Shown one piece after another: positions 15,883 to 22,846 of a stretch of DNA of 34,571 nt (positions are counted from its first letter, which is position 1; the number at the start of each line of letters is the position of its first letter). The stretch is from a virus. The notes beneath the pieces were generated by a model. That model searched no databases and had not been told where the DNA came from. It worked only from the letters and a program-made list of their open reading frames with translations. Location of the stretch: positions 1 to 34,571 of the IMG/VR virus record IMGVR_UViG_3300034073_001576, one strand, 5' to 3'. The position numbers were made by a program, and so were the translations under genes.

Positions 15883-16678
15883 GGAAATCTTTGAAAAACT
15901 GACAGGCATCCAAGTACCCGAAGATGCGAATGAGGACACGATCCGCACTGCCCTTGGCGAACGCTTTATCGACCGGGAAACCCACCTGAAAGAAATCAAC
16001 GCTACCTTTGGCAAAGCAAGAGGCACAGCCGAGAACAAGCTAAAGGCATTAATTGGTGATGAAGGTAAGGGCAAGTCATTCGATGAATTGGTAGAACTTG
16101 TGCCAGCCAAAATGCAATCGTTAAACGAGCAATTGGCCGCAGCCATTGAAGCTGGCAAGTCGCAGCCCGACATTGAGCAAATCAAAAAAGAACGTGACCA
16201 GTTACGTGAAATGACCGAGGCGGCAAAGGCCAAAGAAGCCGAGTTGCTGGCCGCTGTTGAAAATGCCAAGTCGGATGCCGTTAAGCAGTTAGAAAAGGCC
16301 CAAACTGAGGCTGAGGTTACACGCTTATTTGATGCCAGCAACTGGGTTGATGACGCTGATGCCATTGTCAAGCAAGGTGTATGGCTGACCCAAATCCAAG
16401 GCAAGTACGATTTTCGCAAGGAGAACGGCAAGCTGCTTGTTTACGACATGGAGGGCAACATTGTAACAGGCGGCACAACTTCGCAACTAACTGCCGAACA
16501 ATTGTTTGAAAAGACCTTGAAGGACACTAAGCGTTACAAGCTGAACAACGGCGGCCAAGGTACAAACGGCAAGCAGAACACGGCCACAACGGTTAACGGC
16601 AAAGAAATGAATCCTGCGGTGGCTGCTGCCAAGGAGGCATGGCTGGCAAAGGCACGTGCCCAAGGCATCAAAATCTAA
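15869..16678 (+). CDS. Putative scaffolding protein, 269 aa
   Basis: A highly charged, helical protein with a long coiled coil (about residues 75-150: LNEQLAAAIEAGK, EQIKKERDQLREMTEAAKAK) and a C-terminal part with WLTQIQGKYDFRKENGK and a basic tail. This architecture is typical of internal scaffolds that guide capsid assembly. It directly follows portal-side genes and lies upstream of the probable capsid gene, separated only by a small regulatory island. An intrinsic terminator follows at 16699. Confidence 0.7.
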   Translation: MEINKEIFEKLTGIQVPEDANEDTIRTALGERFIDRETHLKEINATFGKARGTAENKLKALIGDEGKGKSFDELVELVPAKMQSLNEQLAAAIEAGKSQPDIEQIKKERDQLREMTEAAKAKEAELLAAVENAKSDAVKQLEKAQTEAEVTRLFDASNWVDDADAIVKQGVWLTQIQGKYDFRKENGKLLVYDMEGNIVTGGTTSQLTAEQLFEKTLKDTKRYKLNNGGQGTNGKQNTATTVNGKEMNPAVAAAKEAWLAKARAQGIKI

Positions 16679-16698
16679 GCGGCCTAAACTGATTAAAC

Positions 16699-16724
16699 AG
16701 CCCTACTTCGGTGGGGCTTTTTTT
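16699..16724 (+). terminator. Intrinsic terminator with TTCG loop
   Basis: Stem AGCCCTAC/GTGGGGCT (16699-16706 with 16711-16718, one G-T pair), TTCG tetraloop and seven T. It ends the portal-scaffold transcript, so the capsid gene must have its own promoter. From here to 16850 I see no gene. Confidence 0.85.
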
Positions 16725-16849
16725 ATGCCCGTTTGGGTATAAACAAAACGAATAAGGCGGAACTAATCACCGATAGGGTATATTTCGCCAAAGGTCAATT
16801 ATTCTTTACCTTTTGGAGAATTATCTCACCATTGGCGAGGGACTTAAAA

Positions 16850-16889
16850 TTGCCAGTAAGCGTAAATACTGGCAAAAGTTGTAGTTTTG
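16850..16889 (+). promoter_or_regulatory. Nine-bp palindrome upstream of -7 element (operator)
   Basis: TTGCCAGTA (16850-16858) and TACTGGCAA (16867-16875) form a perfect inverted repeat around 8 bases. The -7 element TAGTTTTG (16882-16889) is six bases downstream. The palindrome covers the -33 region, a good position for a repressor or activator dimer controlling the 16906 gene. Confidence 0.6.
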
Positions 16890-16905
16890 ATTAAAAGATT
16901 CTGCC

Positions 16906-17091
16906 ATGCACGACAACATGAAAATTACAATTAGAAGTTACGACATTGAAGTATCAACCGAACTGCCGAACGATGCTGGAATTGAAGATATTATTCAGTC
17001 ATTACGGGGTATGCTGCTTACCGCAGGCTTTCACATCAACACCATTGACCGCTTTCTTGACGTAGAAGGCAATATAACCCCTACTTCTTAG
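16906..17091 (+). CDS. Small hypothetical protein, 61 aa
   Basis: Start ATG 16906 is 16 bases after the -7 element; a second in-frame ATG at 16918 is possible. The product (ITIRSYDIEVSTELPNDAG, then EDIIQSLRGMLLTAGFHI) is acidic and compact, with a strand-strand-helix look. It lies against the 3' end of a minus-strand gene (11-base overlap of ends). A palindromic operator upstream suggests tight control. No function recognised; a small regulator or anti-host protein is possible. Confidence 0.55.
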   Translation: MHDNMKITIRSYDIEVSTELPNDAGIEDIIQSLRGMLLTAGFHINTIDRFLDVEGNITPTS

Positions 17092-17203
17092 CCGATTTTT
17101 TCGGCAACTTCATGCCCTTTGGGGTTTTCTTTTCAAATTCGGCAGCCAATTTTGGGTTGGTTGCATAAAGAAATTTGCGCTGGGCTTCACTTTTGAACGG
17201 CAT
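17081..17203 (-). CDS. Small basic phage protein (MPFKSEAQ type), 40 aa
   Basis: The minus-strand frame begins MPFKSEAQRKFLYATNPKLA and is followed by a Lys-rich tail. I recognise the pattern MPxxSxAQrrylyAxxP as widespread in tailed phages and plasmids, though its role is unknown. It is second in a minus-strand pair, 18 bases after the stop of the 95-residue gene. Its 3' end overlaps the convergent 16906 gene by 11 bases. Confidence 0.7.
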   Translation of the reverse strand: MPFKSEAQRKFLYATNPKLAAEFEKKTPKGMKLPKKSAKK

Positions 17204-17221
17204 GGCGGTAGTTTTACCCCA

Positions 17222-17509
17222 TTATAACGTTTTTCGGGCAATCCGCAGCAACTTATCTTCGTTAATATCGTAGGCGGTGGCCGCTTCGGTGGCCGCCTGA
17301 TACCGATTCATGCCGTGCCGCCGCAATTCATCGTACATTTCAACAGCAAATTCGATGCGTTTGCTGTATGCAGCCTTGACGCTTTTGTGATGTGCCCTTG
17401 GTGCGCATTGGTAGTTTGTTGTTGGTTCACCGTCTGGGCAATTTCTGCCGCCATATTGTTCAAAAAACGTGATGACGGGCTTACTGGGTTGTTGTATTTC
17501 ATTCTCCAT
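17222..17509 (-). CDS. Small hypothetical, possible DNA-binding protein, 95 aa
   Basis: Start chosen at ATG 17509 (MENEIQQPSKPVITFFEQ). The frame stays open upstream to 17686, but that part reads as a shadow of the capsid promoter region and overlaps the capsid start. The C-terminal half (ELRRHGMNRYQAATEAATAY, then INEDKLLRIARK) has a helix-turn-helix look. It is transcribed away from the capsid gene, with the inverted repeat at 17530-17552 between them, suggesting autoregulation. Weak identification. Confidence 0.55.
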   Translation of the reverse strand: MENEIQQPSKPVITFFEQYGGRNCPDGEPTTNYQCAPRAHHKSVKAAYSKRIEFAVEMYDELRRHGMNRYQAATEAATAYDINEDKLLRIARKTL

Positions 17510-17529
17510 AACGCAAAATTGTGAAAAAA

Positions 17530-17562
17530 AACAATGCATTTGATACATTGTTGGTAAATTTG
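17530..17562. promoter_or_regulatory. Inverted repeat and -7 element of the capsid transcript
   Basis: AACAATG (17530-17536) and CATTGTT (17546-17552) are exact inverted repeats with a 9-base centre. TAAATTTG (17555-17562), an exact -7 match, follows directly on the plus strand. The repeat therefore overlaps the polymerase site and also lies upstream of the minus-strand gene, so a dimeric protein could control both directions. Confidence 0.5.
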
Positions 17563-17667
17563 TGATAGTCGGCTTGCGCTGCCGAACCAAAATGGCGCAT
17601 TGTCGGGTGAAGTTGCCCCCGAAAAAGTAGGCAGCACAAACAAATTGACAACAAAAAAACAAATACA
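17563..17667 (+). other. Structured 5' leader of the capsid gene
   Basis: About 105 bases separate the -7 element from the capsid ATG. They contain two short hairpins: TCGGC/GCCGA (17569-17573 with 17581-17585) and TCGGG/CCCGA (17603-17607 with 17618-17622), then an A-rich run up to the ATG. Such leaders may stabilise an abundant mRNA; this is inference. Confidence 0.35.
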
Positions 17668-18735
17668 ATGTCAGCATTATCTTCATTTATAGCTTGCCCT
17701 AATGTGCAGCTATCTTTATTCGACTCCTTCGGGGTTGACAACCTAAAAGCAGAGCCTTTGCCCTTGCTTTCTTTTATCTTATCTGCGCCTAACCGGTCAG
17801 ACGTTATCCAAAACCAACTTAACTTTCGTGACCACGGTCGCAAAACGGTTGAGGTCGTCTACGGCCAGCGTTTTCTTGAATCAATGGTACAAGACGGCGG
17901 TCGTGTAACCTGCGGCACTTGGTCTAACGATGGCGAAACTTCTGTTTTGTATTCGCTAACCCCTTCTGACGGTTACCACGTTGGTTTCAAATTAACCGCT
18001 TCTGAGTTAGAAGAACGCTGCGAGGCCGACACCAACTACATCGCAAAAGAGGTGTTCAAAATGATGGACGTTTTGGCCCGTAAAGTTGCAACCAACGCCG
18101 CCATTCAAATCATCGCCAACAGCGGTAACTTCGCTTCTGACGTTGACAATGGTCTTGCGCCCGGCACAAGCACCAGCAAGAACGCTGATACCGTTTTGAG
18201 TGCTGGCGGACCCAACTACGATGCTACCGAAGTAATTGCTTTTGAGAACATGGCGAACGAATTCAACGGAATGCCCTACGTTTTCGGCGGCGAAACTTGG
18301 TGGAAGTACATCAAAGCGTTGAACGCTGCTGCTCCCCCTGCATTTACTGACGGAGGTTTGTCAACTGGTCTTTATGCCCAACAAGCTGGCATCACTTACG
18401 GTTACGACCGCAGAATTCAGCTAAACGACACAGCCCCAACTGCTGCGTATTCTATCATCCCAGGAGCCGTTCAAATGATTTCGTTTAACGAATTCAAAGG
18501 CATCTTGGAGATGAACGACAGCACGTTGGTGCAGGGTACTTTGCAGCATCCTGATCCGAACTTGCCATTAACTTTCGACTACCGTGCGGAATATACTTGC
18601 AACGGTGCAGACAGCAAGGTGTGGAATTTTGAAGTTGCGTTGAACCACGACTTCATCTTCTTGCCAGCTGATATGTATCAGGCAGGCGACCGCTTGGAAG
18701 GTGTTAACGGCATCTTGAAATTCGTAGGAGTTTAA
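17668..18735 (+). CDS. Probable major capsid protein, 355 aa
   Basis: Preceded by a strong-looking promoter and long leader, and followed by a perfect terminator, so it has its own abundant transcript. Codon use is strongly biased (GGT, CGT, GTT, AAC), as in highly expressed genes, unlike most neighbours. The protein has an N-terminal helical arm, a middle domain (SDGYHVGFKLTASELEERCE, MMDVLARKVATNAAIQIIA) and a C-terminal beta-rich part (NFEVALNHDFIFLPADMY). Length fits HK97-fold capsids. It lies after portal and scaffold, where the capsid gene belongs. No sequence family was verified. Confidence 0.78.
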   Translation: MSALSSFIACPNVQLSLFDSFGVDNLKAEPLPLLSFILSAPNRSDVIQNQLNFRDHGRKTVEVVYGQRFLESMVQDGGRVTCGTWSNDGETSVLYSLTPSDGYHVGFKLTASELEERCEADTNYIAKEVFKMMDVLARKVATNAAIQIIANSGNFASDVDNGLAPGTSTSKNADTVLSAGGPNYDATEVIAFENMANEFNGMPYVFGGETWWKYIKALNAAAPPAFTDGGLSTGLYAQQAGITYGYDRRIQLNDTAPTAAYSIIPGAVQMISFNEFKGILEMNDSTLVQGTLQHPDPNLPLTFDYRAEYTCNGADSKVWNFEVALNHDFIFLPADMYQAGDRLEGVNGILKFVGV

Positions 18736-18758
18736 TCTACCTGCAATTCACAAATAAT

Positions 18759-18783
18759 GGGGGGAGCAATCCCCCCTTATTTT
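18759..18783 (+). terminator. Strong intrinsic terminator after capsid gene
   Basis: Perfect 7-bp stem GGGGGGA/TCCCCCC (18759-18765 with 18770-18776), a GCAA tetraloop and a T-rich tail. It ends the capsid transcript. Confidence 0.85.
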
Positions 18784-18789
18784 TAACCT

Positions 18790-18858
18790 ATGAAAAAATA
18801 CAAGCCAAAACCAAAACCGACATCACGGCCCGGAGGGTGCAATTGTGGTGGTCGATAA
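18790..18858 (+). CDS. Micro-ORF, 22-residue basic Cys/Gly peptide
   Basis: ATG 18790 to TAA 18858 encodes a Lys/Pro repeat (KKYKPKPKPTSRP) ending GGCNCGGR. It fits neatly between the capsid terminator and the next gene, leaving only nine bases before the following ATG. Composition is not random: alternating Lys-Pro, then a Cys-x-Cys with flanking glycines. No homologue is recalled with certainty. It could be a virion-associated or metal-binding peptide, or a leader peptide for the downstream gene. Confidence 0.4.
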   Translation: MKKYKPKPKPTSRPGGCNCGGR

Positions 18859-18867
18859 TTTTTCATT

Positions 18868-19878
18868 ATGCCAACAACCTGTCTAACCGATTTGATTTTC
18901 GTGCCTGACGGCTGCACGTCAACGCCAAGTAATAAGGTGTCATTGGCTACGCTGCCCGGCTTTGATTTGTACCAAGCCGACTACGTTAGTGATGCCCAAC
19001 AATCCAGCGGCTACGATGTTATGACCGCCGCCGTTGAACGTGCCGGGCACAAAATTGTCAGCGACTTTCGTTCATTTATGGACATCAAGGGCAGATTCAA
19101 TTCGGTGGTTGACAAAGGCACAATCGGATTTTTCGATGAAAACAAGGTAAACGATGCCGCCAAGGTTGGCAAATATGCTGGGGTTGAGATATTGGTCAGC
19201 GATTACCCATACCTAAAATTCAACCTAAACAGCGTTTCGATATTCTTCGCTGGGGCGGTTACCGACAACATCTATATTATTGATATTATTCAGGGCACGA
19301 TTATCGATACTATACCATTCACTTCAGTTGCTGGGCAGATTACCGAGGTGCTGATAAATAAAAGCTATCCTACAAACGGCCAAGACCTTCATTTAATGGT
19401 TGCCGTTGATGCTGGCTTATCTGCCGCATTCGACACTTGGATAAACCCGACTGCCTGTGCAAGCTGCACCAAAGGGCGGAGGTCAAGGTTCAGCGACTTG
19501 CTATTTACAAGGGCCGTTGAAACCAGCAAAACGGGTTCATTGACTGACACAAATTTGGTAGGAATTGGTTACACGCACGGCGTATCGTTAAACTATTCGA
19601 TTGAGTGTGATGACAATACTTGGCTATGCCAGTTTTCAAACAGGCTTCGCCGTGCTATGCTATACGCTTCGGGTGTAGAACTAATGGATGAAATTCTTTT
19701 TAGCGACCGACTTAACAACATAACCACGATCAACAAAGAAGATGCTAACGAAAAGCGCAGCCTTTACGTGCAGTACTACAACAGCGAAATGCAGACCTTA
19801 TTAGCCAATTTGCGGCTACCGAACGATAGGTGTTATACCTGCACCCCAATGGTCGTGAACCGAGTAAATATCCCATAA
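18868..19878 (+). CDS. Virion structural protein (connector or minor capsid?), 336 aa
   Basis: Several paired Cys are visible: CTSTPSNK near the N-terminus, CASC in the middle and CYTC near the end. The body alternates beta strands (GVEILVSDYPYLKFNLNSV) and helices (CQFSNRLRRAMLYASGVELM). It directly follows the capsid gene and precedes the holin by one base. Such a place often holds a head-tail connector or minor capsid protein, but no family was recognised. Confidence 0.6.
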   Translation: MPTTCLTDLIFVPDGCTSTPSNKVSLATLPGFDLYQADYVSDAQQSSGYDVMTAAVERAGHKIVSDFRSFMDIKGRFNSVVDKGTIGFFDENKVNDAAKVGKYAGVEILVSDYPYLKFNLNSVSIFFAGAVTDNIYIIDIIQGTIIDTIPFTSVAGQITEVLINKSYPTNGQDLHLMVAVDAGLSAAFDTWINPTACASCTKGRRSRFSDLLFTRAVETSKTGSLTDTNLVGIGYTHGVSLNYSIECDDNTWLCQFSNRLRRAMLYASGVELMDEILFSDRLNNITTINKEDANEKRSLYVQYYNSEMQTLLANLRLPNDRCYTCTPMVVNRVNIP

Positions 19879-19879
19879 A

Positions 19880-20302
19880 ATGAAATCTACCTTTGCATAC
19901 ATATCAGCATCAATACTTGCATTTTTTGCACCAGTTGCTGGCATCATGATAGCAGTTGGCGCATTCATTACCCTTGACACCTTACTTGGGGTTATGGCTG
20001 CCCAGAAATTGGGCGAGAAAATCGAAAGCAAGAAACTGAGCAAGGTAGTTTGGAAGATGGTGATGTACCAAAGTGTAGTATTGACCTTCTTTGTGATGGA
20101 TGTTTTCATCGTAGGTGACCTTCTTGGCCAGTTTGTAAACACATCTTTTGTGCTTACAAAGGCGGTAGGCGTTGCGTTGATCGGGATTGAGTTTAAGAGC
20201 ATAGATGAGAATATCGAAAAAATGACAGGCACAACGCTTTTAAAGCGGTTATACGACATTATTCGCAAGGGCAAGGGGATTGTATCGAAAATCAAAGAAT
20301 AA
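19880..20302 (+). CDS. Phage holin, 140 aa
   Basis: Three to four hydrophobic segments: about 5-25 (ISASILAFFAPVAGIMIAVG), 26-40, 60-82 (MVMYQSVVLTFFVMDVFIVG) and 90-105. A VGVALIGIEFKSIDENIEKM stretch follows, matching the E-x-x-SI-x-EN signature of phage_holin_4-type (TcdE-like) holins, and the tail is basic (RKGKGIVSKIKE). It would form the membrane lesion that lets an endolysin reach the wall. No endolysin was found in this window, so it may be outside. A terminator follows. Confidence 0.82.
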   Translation: MKSTFAYISASILAFFAPVAGIMIAVGAFITLDTLLGVMAAQKLGEKIESKKLSKVVWKMVMYQSVVLTFFVMDVFIVGDLLGQFVNTSFVLTKAVGVALIGIEFKSIDENIEKMTGTTLLKRLYDIIRKGKGIVSKIKE

Positions 20303-20339
20303 GCCTTTAGAAACGAATTAATACTTTATTTGTTACAAC

Positions 20340-20361
20340 AGCCCCACATCGGGGCTTTTTT
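20340..20361 (+). terminator. Intrinsic terminator after holin
   Basis: Stem AGCCCC/GGGGCT (20340-20345 with 20351-20356), ACATC loop and a T run to 20361. It separates the late genes from the early operon and abuts cassette copy 2. Confidence 0.85.
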
Positions 20362-20362
20362 G

Positions 20363-20419
20363 TTTTAACACTTTTTAACACTTGTTGTTGATTTCGTGTT
20401 GAAATAACTATTAGGTTTG
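20363..20419 (+). promoter_or_regulatory. Shared operator-promoter cassette, copy 2
   Basis: Two tandem TTTTAACACTT boxes (20363-20373 and 20373-20383) with starts exactly 10 bases apart, one helical turn. Then TTG (20388-20390), a 21-base spacer with the GATTTCGTGTTGA block, and TAGGTTTG (20412-20419) followed by C. This is a full Bacteroidota promoter, and the only cassette copy with a good -33 TTG. It drives the long early operon from 20441. Confidence 0.7.
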
Positions 20420-20440
20420 CAGAACAAAACAACACATACC

Positions 20441-20635
20441 ATGAAAATCACCCTAATCGAATCGCCACTTGTTGGCGGTAGCAAAATCCAAATCATCGGC
20501 AAGCCCGACAAAGGTCGCCCGATACTATTCGCCACATTCAGGTCGCAGCCGCCGTTGATACCCAGCGAAATGGTAATGCGCCAAGCAAACATCGTTCTTT
20601 CTAATTTAATCACCTTTTACAAACAAAACCAATGA
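20441..20635 (+). CDS. Small hypothetical protein, first gene of early operon, 64 aa
   Basis: Start ATG 20441 lies 21 bases after the -7 element; an in-frame ATG at 20417 overlaps the -7 element itself. The product (ITLIESPLVGGSKIQIIGK, then MVMRQANIVLSNLITFY) is small, with a strand-loop start and a C-terminal helix. It overlaps the next start (ATGA). It is expressed first in the operon, a place often used for host-takeover or regulatory proteins, but nothing in the sequence shows a function. Confidence 0.65.
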   Translation: MKITLIESPLVGGSKIQIIGKPDKGRPILFATFRSQPPLIPSEMVMRQANIVLSNLITFYKQNQ

Positions 20636-21177
20636 CACTTAAAGAACTTTTAATCAAATTAGACGCTTGCAAAGAAGCAAGAGAATGGGCAAGAGATATG
20701 CCTATCGAAGAAATAGTTTCAACCTGCCACCGAGGTGATTGGTTGCTTTGGCTTGCCCAAAAAGTTGATGTAGATTTACGCCTTCGCACGTTGGCGAAAG
20801 GGCATTGTGCAAACACCGTTAGGCACTTAATGACAGACGAGCGAAGCATAAACGCTGTTGATGTGGCTATTGCGTTTGGTGAAGGTAAGGCTACACGTGA
20901 AGAGTTAGATGCTGCTGCTTATGCTGCTTATGCTGCTGCTGTTGCTGCTGCTGCTGATGCTGCTTATGCTGCTTATGCTGCTGATGCTGCTTATGCTGCC
21001 GCTGCTGCTTATGCTTATGCTTATGCTTATGCTTCTGTTGATGCTGCTGCTGCTGCTGCTGCTGCTCGTGCTTCTGCTGCTGCTGATGCCGCCAACCGCC
21101 AACAAGCCGCCGACATCTGCCGCCAGTATATCGGTGAAGCTTTAATCGAAAAAGTAAATCAATTATTAACCAAGTAA
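20632..21177 (+). CDS. GDW-type protein with Ala/Tyr repeat region, 181 aa
   Basis: Residues 1-90 form a globular domain (CKEAREWARDMPIEE, HRGDWLLWLAQK, LAKGHCANTVRHLMTDERS, AIAFGEGKATREELDAA) that I recall from a widespread phage/bacterial family ending in Ala-rich repeats. Residues about 92-150 are almost only Ala, Tyr and Asp, made from GCT and TAT/GAT codons. A helical C-terminus (ADICRQYIGEALIEKVNQLL) follows. The repeat would form an amphipathic or antifreeze-like helix. Function is unknown; some relatives are labelled immunity-like, which I cannot support here. Confidence 0.7.
   Translation: MTLKELLIKLDACKEAREWARDMPIEEIVSTCHRGDWLLWLAQKVDVDLRLRTLAKGHCANTVRHLMTDERSINAVDVAIAFGEGKATREELDAAAYAAYAAAVAAAADAAYAAYAADAAYAAAAAYAYAYAYASVDAAAAAAAARASAAADAANRQQAADICRQYIGEALIEKVNQLLTK
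20909..21090 (+). repeat. GCT/TAT triplet repeat tract in the Ala/Tyr gene
   Basis: Nearly uninterrupted GCT codons with TAT and GAT interspersed, including a tandem GCTTAT run near 21005-21033. All units are multiples of three, so length changes would alter the protein without shifting frame. The other frames give meaningless poly-Leu, poly-Ser and poly-Gln readings. Confidence 0.85.
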
Positions 21178-21187
21178 AACAAAACCT

Positions 21188-21757
21188 ATGAAAAACAACG
21201 GCAAAGTAAACATTCACGGCAGGGAGTACGAAACAGTAGCCCTTCGTGTGCAAAAATTCAAGGCGGCATGCCCTGACCATTCATTAACAACTGAGGTGCT
21301 GACAAGGGATGCCGAATGCGTAGTTATGAAAGCAAGCATCTTCAACCCCGAAGGGCGGCTGGTAGCTACTGGCCACGCTGAAGAATATCGCAAGGCATCC
21401 AGCATCAATAAAACATCTGCCCTTGAAAACGCTGAAACATCGGCAATCGGTAGGGCATTGGCAGCCTTTGGCCTTGGCGGTACTGAATTTGCTACCGCAG
21501 ATGAAGTGGCAAATGCTATCGGTCAGCAAAAGGCACAGGCGCAAGCAGCGCCAGTAGTGATTGATTTTCTAACCTTGCCCGATCCCCAACAAGAATTGGT
21601 TAACACCTTGTTCGACATCAGCCAGCAACTGCCTGACGTCAGCAAAGAAAAGGCCAACCCGTTTGCAGATGCCGATTGCATCAATGTAAAATCTTGGGCG
21701 AAAGATGAGGCAACAGTGAAAAAAGCAATTGACATTTACACCAAACAATTAAATTGA
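21188..21757 (+). CDS. Recombination-associated protein, single-strand annealing candidate, 189 aa
   Basis: Shows KVNIHGREYETVALRVQKF near the start and the strong motif SSINKTSALENAETSAIGRAL, followed by AAFGLGGTEFATADEVANAI. I recall this family in phage recombination modules. It overlaps the YqaJ-like exonuclease gene by 4 bases, and an exonuclease paired with an annealing protein is the standard phage recombination set. The exact superfamily is not established. The C-terminal third is linker-like, then a short helix pair. Confidence 0.65.
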   Translation: MKNNGKVNIHGREYETVALRVQKFKAACPDHSLTTEVLTRDAECVVMKASIFNPEGRLVATGHAEEYRKASSINKTSALENAETSAIGRALAAFGLGGTEFATADEVANAIGQQKAQAQAAPVVIDFLTLPDPQQELVNTLFDISQQLPDVSKEKANPFADADCINVKSWAKDEATVKKAIDIYTKQLN

Positions 21758-22365
21758 TGCAAGATTTCAAAATCAGATGTTCTGCCATTGGTCAAATTAT
21801 GGCTAATGGCAGGGGTAAAGATACGGCTGGGGCAACGTGCTATTCATATCTGCAAGATTGGATTATCGAACAAATCTACGGGGTGCGGAAGCAGATTGAC
21901 AGCCGCCCAATGGAGAAAGGTAGGCTGGTCGAAGATGCAGCCATTGAATTCGCTGGCCAGCACCTTAACTGGTTTATGCCAGAAAAGAACGAAACCTTTT
22001 TTGAGAATGAGTTTTTGACTGGGACGCCCGATGTTATTCACGGCAACACGGTTGTGGATATTAAATGCCCTTGGGATGTTTTCACTTTCCCAATGTGGGA
22101 ACGCAACCCACCGAAAGGATATTGGTATCAGCTTCAAGGCTACATGCACCTGTTGGGGCTTAAACGGGCCCAGTTGGTGTACGTGCTAATGCCAACCCCC
22201 GAAGAACTTGGGGGCATCCAGTTAGACCTGACAAATATCCCAGCCAAATATCGGTTGAAGGTGTTTGACATTTATTACGATGAAGCCACCATTCAGGCTA
22301 TCTACGAACGGGTACAAATGTGCCGCAACATTATCGAAGTTGAACTTTTACCACAATTACAATGA
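21754..22365 (+). CDS. YqaJ-like PD-(D/E)XK exonuclease, 203 aa
   Basis: Core nuclease residues are visible: EKGRLVEDAAIE near 53-64, LTGTPDVI with Asp near 93, VDIKCPWD with the D-x-K near 102-104, and YQLQGYMHLLGLKRAQLVYV around 125-145. This is the lambda-exo/YqaJ fold, which resects double-stranded DNA ends for annealing. Coupled to the upstream candidate annealing gene (ATGATG junction) and the downstream DnaA-like gene by 4-base overlaps. Confidence 0.82.
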   Translation: MMQDFKIRCSAIGQIMANGRGKDTAGATCYSYLQDWIIEQIYGVRKQIDSRPMEKGRLVEDAAIEFAGQHLNWFMPEKNETFFENEFLTGTPDVIHGNTVVDIKCPWDVFTFPMWERNPPKGYWYQLQGYMHLLGLKRAQLVYVLMPTPEELGGIQLDLTNIPAKYRLKVFDIYYDEATIQAIYERVQMCRNIIEVELLPQLQ

Positions 22366-22832
22366 CTGAACGACAATTTGAACGCTACCTGTTGAAACAG
22401 GACAACGATAGCTTACTGAAGATTCGCACCGAAATTGACCGGATAATCAACAGCCGAAACGATGAATTCTTTAAGATGCATTTGCGCACCGAACACCAGC
22501 GATATGTAATCAAAGCCGCTGCCGATTACTGGGGGTTACCTTATGAGGCCGCATATAGCAAGCGAAGGTTTCGTGAAGTAAAACATTTCAAGCATGCCAT
22601 GAGGTTTGCTATGCGATGCGCTACATCAATGAGCCTTCAGGACATCGGCAAGATGCTGAATTGTGAGCATGCAACGGTTATGCACAGCATCAAGTTTGTG
22701 CAGGATTCTATCTTGGCAGACCCCCAATACTACATGCGCTGCATTGAATTTTGCGAGCATATTAAAATGGTCATGCAAGAATTGGAAATGAATAAAAATA
22801 CACCTATCTTCACGTCAATTAATTACAACTAA
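22362..22832 (+). CDS. DnaA C-terminal-like DNA-binding protein, 156 aa
   Basis: Residues about 75-120 match DnaA domain IV: FKHAMRFAMRCATSMSLQDI, then GKMLNCEHATVMHSIKFVQD, with the HATVMH signature that contacts DnaA boxes. There is no AAA+ ATPase part. The N-terminus (LLKIRTEIDRIINSRNDEFF) resembles the minus-strand HTH protein at 10192-10551. In the replication/recombination operon it may bind an origin or host DnaA boxes. Overlaps the exonuclease gene (ATGA). Confidence 0.75.
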   Translation: MTERQFERYLLKQDNDSLLKIRTEIDRIINSRNDEFFKMHLRTEHQRYVIKAAADYWGLPYEAAYSKRRFREVKHFKHAMRFAMRCATSMSLQDIGKMLNCEHATVMHSIKFVQDSILADPQYYMRCIEFCEHIKMVMQELEMNKNTPIFTSINYN

Positions 22833-22846
22833 ACACACACAAAACC

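Noticed and set aside
17510-17686. Extended N-terminus of the minus-strand 17222 gene
   Set aside because: It would include the capsid promoter and start; the peptide resembles a spurious signal sequence only by chance.
20909-21090. CRISPR-like array
   Set aside because: The repeats are codon triplets inside a clear coding frame, without spacer-repeat periodicity.
20905-21145. Poly-Leu, poly-Ser and poly-Gln frames in the repeat
   Set aside because: Out-of-frame readings of GCT/TAT repeats; no start context or homology pattern.
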